Origin: Actinoplanes sp. NBRC 103695
GTDB lineage: Bacteria > Actinomycetota > Actinomycetes > Mycobacteriales > Micromonosporaceae
Direction of reading: 5' to 3'
Length of the DNA stretch: 64,000 nucleotides
NCBI RefSeq assembly: GCF_030269485.1
Contig: NZ_BSTL01000002.1
Location: 435,528 to 499,527 of the forward strand
The translations under genes were made by a program, and so were the position numbers. This document shows, piece by piece, positions 53,043 to 61,542 of this stretch (position 1 is the first letter of the stretch; each line of letters starts with the position of its first letter). The notes under the pieces are model-generated. The model did not search any database, was not told the DNA's origin, and saw only the letters and a list, made by a program, of their open reading frames with translations.

Positions 53043-55568
53043 GTGTCGTCCGGCTCCGACCCGCATCTGATGGCCCTCCTCCGGGCCATCCGCCTCCGCG
53101 CGGCCCATCCGGAGGCGGCTGCCGCCGGCGCCGCCGACGTCGAGGCGGCCCTCGGCCCCGCTGGCTCGTCCACGGCCACCCCGATGCCCGCCGGCCCGAA
53201 CTCGGCCACCCCGATGCCCGCCGGCCCGCCGCCGGCCGCCCTCTCGCAGGCCGCCTGCTTGGGCCTGCCGCCCGCCCCGGCCGCGCACGATCCATCCGCT
53301 CCCGGCGCCGCCGCGCACGACCCATCCGCCCCCGGCGTCGCCGCGCACGACCCATCCGCCCCCGGCGCCGCTGCTCACGGGCTCTCTGCGCACGGTGCCG
53401 CTGCTCACGGCCTCTCCGCGCCGGGCGCTGACGGTTCCGGCAACGCTCAGGTGGACGACGCTTTCGCGAGACCGGCCAACGCGGACCCCTTCGCGCAGTC
53501 TGCTCACCAGCCGGTCGAGCACCTGCCTTCGCACTCTGCGGCCCCTCGGCTTCTCCCGATCCCGTCGGCCCCGGGCGGCCCGGGAGTCTCACCTGTCGCG
53601 CAGCCTGCCTCGCCCGGGCAGCCTGCGTCGCCCGGGCAGCCTGCGTCGCCCGGGCAGCCTGCTGCTCCGCCGGAGGGCGACACCTTCACCCCGGCATCGG
53701 GCGGACCGAACACGCCGCTCACCTACAGCCCGGGGCCGCCCGCCGGTACGACGCCGTTCCGGCCCGCGACCTTCCCGGCGATGCCTGCGCCGGGCGGCCG
53801 TCCCGTGGCGCCCGACCCGGCGGCACCACAGCCCGCACCGCCGGCAATCGGACCCGGGCCCGGCGCCTTCAATCCGGGCGCCCTGGTGCCGCAGCCCGTG
53901 CCGGGCCAACCAGCCGTTCCACAGCCAGGCGGCCTCCCGGTCGTTTCGCAACCGGGCCTCCCGGTCGTTTCGCAACCGGGCGCGCAACCGGGTGGGATGT
54001 TCCCGGGCGGACAGCACCCGGCTGCACAGCAGCCGGGTGTCATTCCGCAGCTGCCGAGTGTGCCCGGTGGCGAGAGCGTGCCCATCCCGTGGGCGTCGTC
54101 CTCGGTGCGCCCTGCGCAAGGAAGCCCTGCGCAAGGAAGCCCTGCGCAAGGAAGCCCTGCGCAAGGAAGCCCTGCGCAAGGGAGCCGGGTGCAACGCGGC
54201 CCGGCGCATACCAGCCCGCACCCCGGTCACGGCTCCGTGATCTCGACCGGCCCGGTCTCGATCGACCCGGTTTCCGCGGTGTCCGGCGTCAGCCGCGCGG
54301 TCCCCGGCCAGTACCCCGAGCCAGTCACCCCGGGGATGCCGGGCATGCCCGGGATGCCGGGGGCGATGTGGCCGCGGGTGGCCGGCATCGGCGTACCCCC
54401 GGCTGTTGAAGGGCCCGGCCACGCACCACCCGCACCCGCCGACGGCATGAACCCGGCGGACGACGCCGTGCTGCGCGAAGTACAGCGGCTGCTCAGCAAC
54501 AGCCTGTCGCTGGCCGGCGGCACCGACGAGGTGGCGACCCGGCTGCGTGCCGCGCTCATCCTGGCCCAGCCGCAGCTGGTGACGATGCTGCCGGGCTCGG
54601 CGCAGCTCCAGCGGGAGCAGCTCGCGCAGGCGCTGACCTGGCTGGCGCACAACCTGGACAATCCGCCCGCGGTGGTGGCGGGGTGTGTGCAGCTGGGCGG
54701 TGCGCTCGCCGCGTGCGGGATCCAGCCGGCGCAGTTGCAGCTGGTGGGCGCCGCGCTGGCCGAGGCGATGCGGGCGGGGATGGCCGCGAACGGGTGGCGG
54801 CAGGACTTCGACCAGGCGTGGCGGAGCACCTGGCAGCACGTGCACGAGTGGATGGGGCACGGTGCGGAGGCGGCCCGGTATCAGCCGGTGACGTGGCTGG
54901 CCGAGGTGGTGTCGCACGAGTTGCGGCGCCCGGATCTGGCCGTGGTGCGGATCCGGCCGTATCTGCCGTTCCCGGTTCGTGCGGGGCAGTACGCGCGCAT
55001 CGAGGTGGGCGAGGTGCCGGGGGTGTGGCGGCCGTACTCGCTGGCGGGGCGGGGTGGCGTCATCGAGCTGCACGTGCGGGCGAAGACGGAGACGGGTGTG
55101 TCGGGGACGCTGGTGTACCGCACGCAGCCGGGTGACCAGGTGCGGTTCAGCCGCGCGGAGGGCTCGATGGGTGTGCCGCCGGGCTCGCGGGATCTGCTGC
55201 TGGTGGCCGGTGACACCGGCGTCGCCCCGCTGAAGGCGATGCTGGGCGAGCTGGCGGCGACCGGCGATCCTCGGTCGGCGGTGCTGTTCTGGGGCGTACG
55301 CGACCTGAACGAGCTGTACGACATGGACGACATCGCGTTGATCGCCCGCGCTTGCCGGAGGGCGACCGTCGTTCCCGTCGTTTCCGAGGGCGATTCGGGT
55401 CAGTACGCTTCGGGCCTGGTGACGGATGCGATCGCGGCGTACGGGGAATGGTCGGAGGCGGATGTCTTCCTGGCCGGACCGCCGGTGATGCTGGCCGCCA
55501 CCAGTGCCGCGCTGCAGGTGCTCGGCGTGGCGCCCGAGCGGATCCACCACGACGCCCCGGAGGGTTGA
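53043..55568 (+). CDS. Flavohaemoprotein-like oxidoreductase with a haem-less globin domain and a long repeat-rich N terminus
   Basis: An 841-residue protein. Residues 1-~460 are disordered, rich in Pro/Gly/Ala/Ser and built of tandem repeats. A globin-like helical domain follows (about 470-615), then an FAD-binding barrel ('AGQYARIEVGEVPGVWRPYS', with R-P-Y-S) and an NAD-binding domain ('LLLVAGDTGVAPLKAML'). In flavohaemoglobins the helix F segment reads L-G-x-x-H...G-V-x-P-x-H-Y. Here it is 'LGGALAACGIQPAQL', so the proximal haem His is Leu555. NO dioxygenase activity is therefore unlikely; the reductase half looks intact. GTG 53043 is chosen after a G-rich stretch; GTG 53037 is an alternative. 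Confidence 0.87.
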   Translation: MSSGSDPHLMALLRAIRLRAAHPEAAAAGAADVEAALGPAGSSTATPMPAGPNSATPMPAGPPPAALSQAACLGLPPAPAAHDPSAPGAAAHDPSAPGVAAHDPSAPGAAAHGLSAHGAAAHGLSAPGADGSGNAQVDDAFARPANADPFAQSAHQPVEHLPSHSAAPRLLPIPSAPGGPGVSPVAQPASPGQPASPGQPASPGQPAAPPEGDTFTPASGGPNTPLTYSPGPPAGTTPFRPATFPAMPAPGGRPVAPDPAAPQPAPPAIGPGPGAFNPGALVPQPVPGQPAVPQPGGLPVVSQPGLPVVSQPGAQPGGMFPGGQHPAAQQPGVIPQLPSVPGGESVPIPWASSSVRPAQGSPAQGSPAQGSPAQGSPAQGSRVQRGPAHTSPHPGHGSVISTGPVSIDPVSAVSGVSRAVPGQYPEPVTPGMPGMPGMPGAMWPRVAGIGVPPAVEGPGHAPPAPADGMNPADDAVLREVQRLLSNSLSLAGGTDEVATRLRAALILAQPQLVTMLPGSAQLQREQLAQALTWLAHNLDNPPAVVAGCVQLGGALAACGIQPAQLQLVGAALAEAMRAGMAANGWRQDFDQAWRSTWQHVHEWMGHGAEAARYQPVTWLAEVVSHELRRPDLAVVRIRPYLPFPVRAGQYARIEVGEVPGVWRPYSLAGRGGVIELHVRAKTETGVSGTLVYRTQPGDQVRFSRAEGSMGVPPGSRDLLLVAGDTGVAPLKAMLGELAATGDPRSAVLFWGVRDLNELYDMDDIALIARACRRATVVPVVSEGDSGQYASGLVTDAIAAYGEWSEADVFLAGPPVMLAATSAALQVLGVAPERIHHDAPEG
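53281..53430 (+). repeat. 30-bp coding tandem repeat (five units)
   Basis: Three near-identical units beginning CCGCGCACGACCCATCCGCC and two diverged ones encode ten-residue A-A-H-D-P-S-A-P-G-A type repeats in the disordered N terminus of the flavohaemoprotein-like protein. Confidence 0.85.
53601..53654 (+). repeat. 18-bp coding tandem repeat (three units)
   Basis: Units CAGCCTGCGTCGCCCGGG encode Q-P-A-S-P-G, with a partial fourth copy after 53654. Confidence 0.85.
54111..54185 (+). repeat. 15-bp coding tandem repeat (five units)
   Basis: CCTGCGCAAGGAAGC is repeated five times (the last with one change), encoding P-A-Q-G-S each time. The near-identity of the units suggests recent slippage expansion. 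Confidence 0.9.
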
Positions 55569-55569
55569 T

Positions 55570-57579
55570 TTGTCCGTCGACGAGATCCACGGTGAGCCGA
55601 TCGACGACCCTTTCCGCAGTCTCGAGAACGCCGGGGATCCCGCGACGGAGGCATGGTCCGCCGAGCAGGACGTGCGGTTCGCGGCTGCCCGGGACGGCTG
55701 GGCGGACCGCGCCGAGTGGGCCGCCGGCCTGGAGAAACTGTTCCGGGTGGGCTCGGTGGGCGCGCCCTGGTGGCGGGGCGGCCGGGCGTTCTCGACCCGC
55801 CGCGACCCGGGGCAGGACCATGCGGTGCTGCTGGTCACCGAGCCGTCGGGGGAGGAGCGGGTGCTCGTCGACCCGGTCGCCCTGGACTCGACCGGCCGGA
55901 CCACGTTGGACTCCTGGTCGCCGTCCATCGAGGGCGATCTCCTGGCGTACGCGCTGAGCGAGAGCGGCACCGAGTGGGCGACCATCCGGGTGCTGGACGT
56001 GACCACGGGGGACATCGTGGACGGCCCGATCGGGCGGACCCGGCACCCCTCGATCGCGTGGCTGCCGGGCGGCCGGTCGTTCTACTACCCGCGCTATCTG
56101 ACCACCGACGAGTCGGACGGGGAGCGCTGGCTGCGGCAGCGGCTGTACCGGCACGACCTGGGTCACGATCCGGAGTCGGACGAGCTGGTCTTCGGCGACG
56201 GGCTGCCCCGCGCGACCAACTTGAGCGTGTCCACCTCGGACGACGGCCGGTGGCTGACGGTGTCGGCGTTCCGCGGCACGGATGCCCGTAACGACGTGTG
56301 GCTGGGGGTGCCGGGTGACGGCATGCTCGCCCCGGTCAGCCTGGGCGAGGACGCGATCACCCGGCCGTACTTCGACGCGCACGGCGAGTTGTGGCTGCTC
56401 ACGAACCTGGACGCGCCGCGCTGGCGGCTGTGCCGCTGGGCGGACGGCGCCCGGCGGGAGGTGTTGCCGGAGGATCCGGAGGCGGTGCTGGTCGACGCCG
56501 AGGTGCTGGCCGACGACGGGTTGCTGGTGGCGGTCCGGTCGCGGCACGCGGTCAGTGAGATCACCGTGCACGACGCCGGTTCGGGCGCGGCGGTGCGCCG
56601 GCTCGACCTGCCCGGCCCGGGTACGGTCAACGCGCTGACCCGCCGCGACTCCGGCACCGACGTCTGGGTCGGCTGGACCGACTTCACCACCCCGGCCTAT
56701 GTGCTCCACGCCGACGCCTCAACCGGCACTTCCGATGTGTACGCCCGTCCGCCGGGCGCCCCGGACACGGCGGTGACCACGCACCAGGTCGTCTACGAGT
56801 CGTACGACGGTACGCCGGTGCACATGTTCGTGATCACGGCGGCCGGTGCCGACCTGTCCACACCGCGTCCCACCGTCCTGTACGGCTACGGCGGCTTCAA
56901 CATCTCGATCACGCCCGGCTATTCGGCGTCGATCCAGGCGTGGGTGGCGCGCGGCGGGGCGTACGCGGTGGCGAATCTTCGCGGCGGCAGCGAGGAGGGG
57001 GAGCAGTGGCACCGGGCCGGGATGCGCGAGCGCAAGCAGAACGTGTTCGACGACTTCGCGGCCGCCTCCGACTGGCTGGTCGAGCGGGGCGTGACGACCC
57101 GGGAGCTGCTGGGCATCCGCGGCGGCTCGAACGGTGGCCTGCTGGTCGGGGCGGCGGTCACCCAGCATCCGTCGAAGTGGAGCGCGGCGGTGTGTTCGGC
57201 GCCTCTGCTGGACATGCTGCGGTATGAGAAGTTCGGGCTGGGCGAGTACTGGAACGGCGAGTACGGCACGGTCGCCGTTCCGGAGGAGTTCCGCTGGCTG
57301 CGGGCGTATTCGCCGTACCACAACGTGCACCCGGGCACGGCGTACCCGGCGGTGCTGTTCACCGTCTTCGAGGGCGACACCCGGGTGGACACGATGCACG
57401 CCCGGAAGATGTGCGCGCTGCTGCAGCGGGACACCGGTGGCACGGCGCCGATCCTGATCCGCCGCGAGGTGGGCGTGGGCCACTCCAGCCGTGCGGTGTC
57501 TCGTGACGTCGAGCTGGCCGCCGACGAGCTGTCGTTCTTGAGTTTCTACTTGAGTGCCGCGGCCAACGCGTCGGCGTAG
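55570..57579 (+). CDS. Prolyl oligopeptidase family serine peptidase
   Basis: A 669-residue S9A peptidase. The seven-bladed propeller occupies about residues 70-400 ('[12 protein letters not shown]', '[20 protein letters not shown]'). The hydrolase domain follows, with '[20 protein letters not shown]', nucleophile Ser520 in '[16 protein letters not shown]', Asp603 in '[14 protein letters not shown]' and His638 in 'GVGHSSR'. It cleaves short peptides after proline in the cytoplasm. Start is TTG 55570, five bases after GGAGGG and one base after the previous stop, so it is probably co-translated. The 3' end overlaps murL by 34 bases. Confidence 0.93.
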   Translation: MSVDEIHGEPIDDPFRSLENAGDPATEAWSAEQDVRFAAARDGWADRAEWAAGLEKLFRVGSVGAPWWRGGRAFSTRRDPGQDHAVLLVTEPSGEERVLVDPVALDSTGRTTLDSWSPSIEGDLLAYALSESGTEWATIRVLDVTTGDIVDGPIGRTRHPSIAWLPGGRSFYYPRYLTTDESDGERWLRQRLYRHDLGHDPESDELVFGDGLPRATNLSVSTSDDGRWLTVSAFRGTDARNDVWLGVPGDGMLAPVSLGEDAITRPYFDAHGELWLLTNLDAPRWRLCRWADGARREVLPEDPEAVLVDAEVLADDGLLVAVRSRHAVSEITVHDAGSGAAVRRLDLPGPGTVNALTRRDSGTDVWVGWTDFTTPAYVLHADASTGTSDVYARPPGAPDTAVTTHQVVYESYDGTPVHMFVITAAGADLSTPRPTVLYGYGGFNISITPGYSASIQAWVARGGAYAVANLRGGSEEGEQWHRAGMRERKQNVFDDFAAASDWLVERGVTTRELLGIRGGSNGGLLVGAAVTQHPSKWSAAVCSAPLLDMLRYEKFGLGEYWNGEYGTVAVPEEFRWLRAYSPYHNVHPGTAYPAVLFTVFEGDTRVDTMHARKMCALLQRDTGGTAPILIRREVGVGHSSRAVSRDVELAADELSFLSFYLSAAANASA

Positions 57580-58865
57580 CGCGGCGGAAGGGCGCCGATC
57601 GGAGCGGGGTCGAGCACGGCCTGGCGGTCGGCGAGCGCGGTCGCCCAGCCCTCGGCGGGGATCTCGGCGCGCAGGGCGGTGAGTACCGGGAAGTCCTGTC
57701 CCTCCAGCAGGGACAGGGCGACGACCGACTCCTCGACCTCGCCGACGCACTCGAACGGCTTGTGCGCGTCCAGTCCGAGCAGCTCGCGGTAACCGGGCAG
57801 CTGGGCCGGGTCGGCGAACAGGTCGTGCTTGAAGATGTGGGTGAGCCGCTCGTGCGGCATGAACGGCGCCATGGCCAGGAAGACGAACCGGCATTTGGGG
57901 CAGTCGCCGCACCAGCGGGTCGTCGGGTCGTGCAGCTTGAACGCCTGGTTGCAGCTGGTCACCACGTCGTCGTAGCGGGTGTGCGCGGCGAACAGCTCGG
58001 CGATCCGCAGCTCGGACAGCGGCCGCAGGAACGAGAAGTAGGGCTCGGTCAGGCCCACGTGCTCGCGTACCGCCTCCCGCAGCAGCCCCTCCGCGGTCTC
58101 GCCCTTGGACCACTGGTGGTTGACCTCGTGACCGTTCCAGATCAGGTTCGGATCACTCGCCGAGCGCTCGTTGGACATCACCACCGGACCGAGGCCGTGC
58201 CAGGCGGCGGTGGCGATCGCGATCAGCGAGTTGATCGCGGTGACCGGGATGTGGCCGTTGCGGGCGCCGGCTTTGTTGAGCTCGAACAGCCGCGGGTCGA
58301 GCTTGCGGCGGGCGGCCAGGGCGGGCAGGCCGGAGGCCTCGTTCACGCTGAGGATGACCGGGTTGGGGTTCACCGAGAACGGGACCGGGTCGAAGCCGGA
58401 CTCGCGCAGGATCTCCAGGGTGACGATGGAGTCCTTGCCGCCGCCGACCGCGGACAGCGGCCGTCCGGCCGAGTTGTCCGTTTCGTCGGGGAAGACGGCG
58501 AGATCGGACGTCTCCACCTTGAGGCCCAGCACGTGCGGCAGCTGGTTGCGGTAGGCGTACTCGGCCAGCCCGTCGGTGTAGACGGCGGTGAAGAACGCCC
58601 GGGCGGCGGGGCCGAACGAGGAATCGGTGATCACCCGGGGCGGGGCGCCGGCCTTGTAGTAGCTGACACCGGCCACCACGTGCAGCAGTTCGACCGTACG
58701 CAGAAAGGTCTCGCTCCTGGGGGTGCCCGGCGGGAACGTGATCGTCTCGGTGAAGGTCTCGGGGCGATCGCCCTCGAGCAGGTAGCCGAGCTTGACCACA
58801 CCCGTCGCGGTGTCGACCTCACGCGTCGTCATCCGCAGCGCCGTGTATTCCTGAGCCACCCGCAT
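57546..58865 (-). CDS. murL: UDP-N-acetylmuramoyl-L-alanyl-L-glutamate epimerase MurL
   Basis: A 439-residue protein matching MurL, which converts the terminal L-Glu of UDP-MurNAc-L-Ala-L-Glu to D-Glu in an ATP-dependent reaction. A PP-loop-like ATP motif is seen in 'LSAVGGGKDSIVTLEIL'. 'VVMSNERSASDPNLIWNGHE' follows, and the Cys cluster 'RWCGDCPKCRFVFLAMAPFM' is conserved in the family. Its neighbour in divergent orientation is murD2, the dedicated L-Glu ligase, which confirms the assignment. This route replaces glutamate racemase plus the usual MurD and is known from Xanthomonas and a few actinobacteria. Confidence 0.93.
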   Translation of the reverse strand: MRVAQEYTALRMTTREVDTATGVVKLGYLLEGDRPETFTETITFPPGTPRSETFLRTVELLHVVAGVSYYKAGAPPRVITDSSFGPAARAFFTAVYTDGLAEYAYRNQLPHVLGLKVETSDLAVFPDETDNSAGRPLSAVGGGKDSIVTLEILRESGFDPVPFSVNPNPVILSVNEASGLPALAARRKLDPRLFELNKAGARNGHIPVTAINSLIAIATAAWHGLGPVVMSNERSASDPNLIWNGHEVNHQWSKGETAEGLLREAVREHVGLTEPYFSFLRPLSELRIAELFAAHTRYDDVVTSCNQAFKLHDPTTRWCGDCPKCRFVFLAMAPFMPHERLTHIFKHDLFADPAQLPGYRELLGLDAHKPFECVGEVEESVVALSLLEGQDFPVLTALRAEIPAEGWATALADRQAVLDPAPIGALPPRYADALAAALK

Positions 58866-58890
58866 TCTCCCGTCATCGGACCGGCGGCAA

Positions 58891-58897
58891 TACTAGT
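58891..58897. promoter_or_regulatory. Compact divergent promoter of murL and murD2
   Basis: Only 36 bases separate the two ATG codons. TACTAGT contains the palindrome ACTAGT and can serve as a -10 element rightward; its end is 5 bases before the murD2 ATG, so murD2 mRNA is probably leaderless. Confidence 0.45.
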
Positions 58898-58901
58898 GCG
58901 C

Positions 58902-60251
58902 ATGCGTCTCGCGGAGCTGCAGGGCCGGTCGGTGGCAGTCTGGGGTACAGGTCGGGAGGGCCGGGCCGCGGTGACCGCGATCGCTCAGCACCACCCGGCG
59001 CGGTTGCTCGCGGTGGACGACAGCGCCAACTTCCTGTCGATCCCGTGGGAGGGCGAGCTCGCCGAGCTCGCGCCGCTGGCCGGTGGCGACCACGCGCAGG
59101 CCGCTCTGCTGGCGGCCGACGTGGTGGTCCGCTCGCCGGGCGTCCCGCAGACCCACCCCTGGATGGCTGAGCTGCGTGCCCGTGGCGTGACGGTGACCGG
59201 CGGCAGCGCGCTGTGGATGGCCGAGCACGCCGCCCGCACCGTGGGCGTGACGGGGTCGAAGGGCAAGAGCACCACCGCCAGCCTGATCAGCCACCTGCTG
59301 GCGGCGGCCGGCCGGCCGAACGTCTTCGGCGGCAACATCGGCGTCCCGCTGCTCGACCTGCCGCCCGCCGAGCTGTACGTGCTGGAGCTCTCCAGTTACC
59401 AGTGCGCGGACCTGGCCGACTCGCCCCGGACCGCGGTGGTCACGTCGCTGTTCCCGGAGCATCTGGACGCGCACGGCGGCGAGCGCGAGTACTACCGCGA
59501 CAAGTTGAACATCCTCGCCCACAGTCCGGAACTGATCGTCGTGAACGGTGCCGACGAGCGGCTCATGGCCGAGGTCGCGGGGCTCACCGACGCGAACGGG
59601 TTCGGCCCGATCCCGGCGGGCGCCGACGACTCCCGCTTCCGGGTCGAGGCCGACGGCGCGGTGTGGTGCAGCGACGATCCGCTCTTCCCCCGCTCGTACT
59701 TCAAGCCGCGCGGGGTGCACAACGGCCGCAACCTCTGCGTCGCGCTCGCGGTGCTCGACGGTATGGGGGTCGACACGCACGACCCCGATCTCGCCGCCGC
59801 GGTCGAGACCTACGAGGGGCTGCCGCACCGGCTCGCCGAGATCGAGGACCCGTCCGGGCTGACCTTCGTCGACGATACGCTGTCCACGAGTCCGTACTCC
59901 GCCATGCACGCGATCGACGCATACCAGGGGCGACCGCTGACCGTACTGGTCGGCGGGACCGACCGGGGCCTGGACTACGCGCCGCTGCGCGAGCACCTCC
60001 GCGGTCTGGAGCTGACCGTGATCGGCATCCCGGACAGCGGGCCGCGCATCGTGGCCGAGCTCGCCGGCCTGCCTGCCGTGCGCACCGAGGTGGCCGACGA
60101 CCTGCCGGCCGCGGTGCTCCTGGCTCGCAAGGTCACGCCCGAGGGCGGCGTCGTGCTGCTCTCGCCGGCCGCCCCGAGCTACGGGCGGTACCGCAACTTC
60201 GAGCACCGTTCCGAGGTCTTCGCGCAGGCGATCCGCGACAGCGCCGTCTGA
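58902..60251 (+). CDS. murD2: UDP-N-acetylmuramoyl-L-alanine--L-glutamate ligase MurD2
   Basis: A 449-residue Mur ligase. Domain 1 carries 'VAVWGTGREGRAAVTAIA'. The ATP loop is 'GVTGSKGKSTTASLISHLL', with 'GGNIGVPLLDLP' and 'LELSSYQCADLA' following, and domain 3 contains 'FVDDTLSTSPYSAMHAIDAY'. MurD2 adds L-Glu, rather than D-Glu, to UDP-MurNAc-L-Ala; MurL then epimerises it. Divergent pairing with murL supports this over ordinary MurD. ATG 58902 matches the conserved start (RLAELQGRSV). The next genes are a sugar regulator and transporter, possibly linked to cell-wall sugar recycling. Confidence 0.92.
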   Translation: MRLAELQGRSVAVWGTGREGRAAVTAIAQHHPARLLAVDDSANFLSIPWEGELAELAPLAGGDHAQAALLAADVVVRSPGVPQTHPWMAELRARGVTVTGGSALWMAEHAARTVGVTGSKGKSTTASLISHLLAAAGRPNVFGGNIGVPLLDLPPAELYVLELSSYQCADLADSPRTAVVTSLFPEHLDAHGGEREYYRDKLNILAHSPELIVVNGADERLMAEVAGLTDANGFGPIPAGADDSRFRVEADGAVWCSDDPLFPRSYFKPRGVHNGRNLCVALAVLDGMGVDTHDPDLAAAVETYEGLPHRLAEIEDPSGLTFVDDTLSTSPYSAMHAIDAYQGRPLTVLVGGTDRGLDYAPLREHLRGLELTVIGIPDSGPRIVAELAGLPAVRTEVADDLPAAVLLARKVTPEGGVVLLSPAAPSYGRYRNFEHRSEVFAQAIRDSAV

Positions 60252-60287
60252 CCAGGCGCCGGGTAACACGCTCGACTCTTCGTTTCA

Positions 60288-60312
60288 CCCGATCGGTTCT
60301 TGGCTGATCGGG
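60288..60312 (+). terminator. Terminator-like hairpin after murD2
   Basis: CCCGATC-N11-GATCGGG, 37 bases after the stop. Confidence 0.5.
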
Positions 60313-60444
60313 CGTTCGGTCGATCCCAAATCATGACACTTGCCGTCGTCTCGGACTAACGGACGGTAAGGAATCTTTGCGGATTCATGGCCGTGAACCG
60401 ACGCCGCTGTAACACGGATTCACCGTCGTTGATCAGGTCACAGT

Positions 60445-60471
60445 TTGAAAACTTCAACCAGATTCTTGACA
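60445..60471 (+). promoter_or_regulatory. Candidate regulator site and -35 element upstream of rpiR
   Basis: TTGAAAACTTCAA (60445-60457) is a perfect palindrome, followed by TTGACA (60466-60471), a consensus -35. No matching -10 is clear (AGAACT is 17 bases on). The spacer 60313-60536 holds nothing else I can support. Confidence 0.4.
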
Positions 60472-60536
60472 GGAAGGGGTGATTAGTAAGAACTTTTACC
60501 GCGACAGTTAACACTCCTTCCTGAAGGGCGGGCCAC

Positions 60537-61484
60537 ATGGTCGAGCCGGCGGTGGACGGTGCGGCACCAGCCGTGATCGTCCATGCCTCAGGGATGAACG
60601 GATCGGACGGCGTGCTCGTACGCGTCCGGACGCTTCTCCCGGAGTTCACCGGCGCCCTCCAACGGGTCGCGGAGCACGTGCTCACCGACCCGGCGGCCGC
60701 CTCCCGCGCCACGATCGTGGAACTGGCCGAGCGCAGCGGCACCTCACCCGCGACGATCACCCGGTTCTGCCGGGCGCTCGGCTTCGACGGGTACGCCGAC
60801 CTGCGGCTGGGCATCGCCGCGGAAACCGGCCGCGCGCGGTCCGCCGGATGGACCGTCGACATCGGACGCGAGATCCAGCCGGGCGACCCGCTGGAGCGCG
60901 TCCTCGGTCAGATCATGGCCGCCGACACCCGCGCCATGCACGACACCGCCGAGCTCCTCGACCTCGCCGAGGTCGAACGCGCCGCCGGCGCGATCGCCGC
61001 GGCCACCCGGGTGAACATCTTCGGCGCCAGCGGCAGCGCGCTGGTCGGCGAGGAGATGCAGTTCAGCCTGCACCGCATCGGGGTGCCCGCGTGGGCCTGG
61101 ACCGACGTCCACAACGGACTCGCCAGCGCCGCGCTCTCCCGGGCCGGCGACGTCGCGCTGGGCATCTCGCACTCCGGCGAGACCGGCGAGACCATCGAGC
61201 TGCTCGCCGAGGCCAGCAGCCGCGGCGCCACCACCATCGCGCTGACCAGCTTCCCGCGCTCGCCGCTCGCCGAGCTCGCGGACATCGTGCTGGTCACCGC
61301 CACCCAGGCGACCACCTTCCGGCCGGACGCGCTCTCCGCGCGCCACCCCCAGCTGGTCGTCCTCGACCTCCTCTATGTCGCCGTCGCGCAGCGGACCCAC
61401 GAACGTTCGCATGCCGCGTTCCAGCGCACCGCCCAAGCCGTCAGCGGACACAAAGCCGCCAAGGACGGGAGCAGCACGCCATGA
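60537..61484 (+). CDS. RpiR/MurR-family regulator with SIS domain
   Basis: A 315-residue regulator. The RpiR-type helix-turn-helix is 'IVELAERSGTSPATITRFCRALGFDGYADLRLG' (cited in part). The SIS phosphosugar-binding domain includes 'RVNIFGASGSALVGEEMQFSL' and 'DVALGISHSGETGETIELLA'. Such regulators sense a sugar phosphate, for example MurNAc-6-P or GlcNAc-6-P, and usually repress the adjacent uptake operon. The transporter gene starts 58 bases downstream. The ATG at 60537 is preceded by a weak site (GAAGGGCGGG). Confidence 0.92.
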   Translation: MVEPAVDGAAPAVIVHASGMNGSDGVLVRVRTLLPEFTGALQRVAEHVLTDPAAASRATIVELAERSGTSPATITRFCRALGFDGYADLRLGIAAETGRARSAGWTVDIGREIQPGDPLERVLGQIMAADTRAMHDTAELLDLAEVERAAGAIAAATRVNIFGASGSALVGEEMQFSLHRIGVPAWAWTDVHNGLASAALSRAGDVALGISHSGETGETIELLAEASSRGATTIALTSFPRSPLAELADIVLVTATQATTFRPDALSARHPQLVVLDLLYVAVAQRTHERSHAAFQRTAQAVSGHKAAKDGSSTP

Positions 61485-61542
61485 GACACCTGATGTCCAC
61501 CCACATAAATCGCGCACCCGACAAGACCCCTCTGGAGGAACC

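Noticed and set aside
53281..54185. Possible mobile element or recombination hot spot from tandem repeats
   Set aside because: All repeat units are multiples of three and keep one reading frame, so they are coding minisatellites.
53589..56015. 808-codon minus-strand frame opposite the flavohaemoprotein-like gene
   Set aside because: Explained by GC-rich third positions and by the tandem repeats. No domain is recognisable and it spans the end of one real gene and the start of another.
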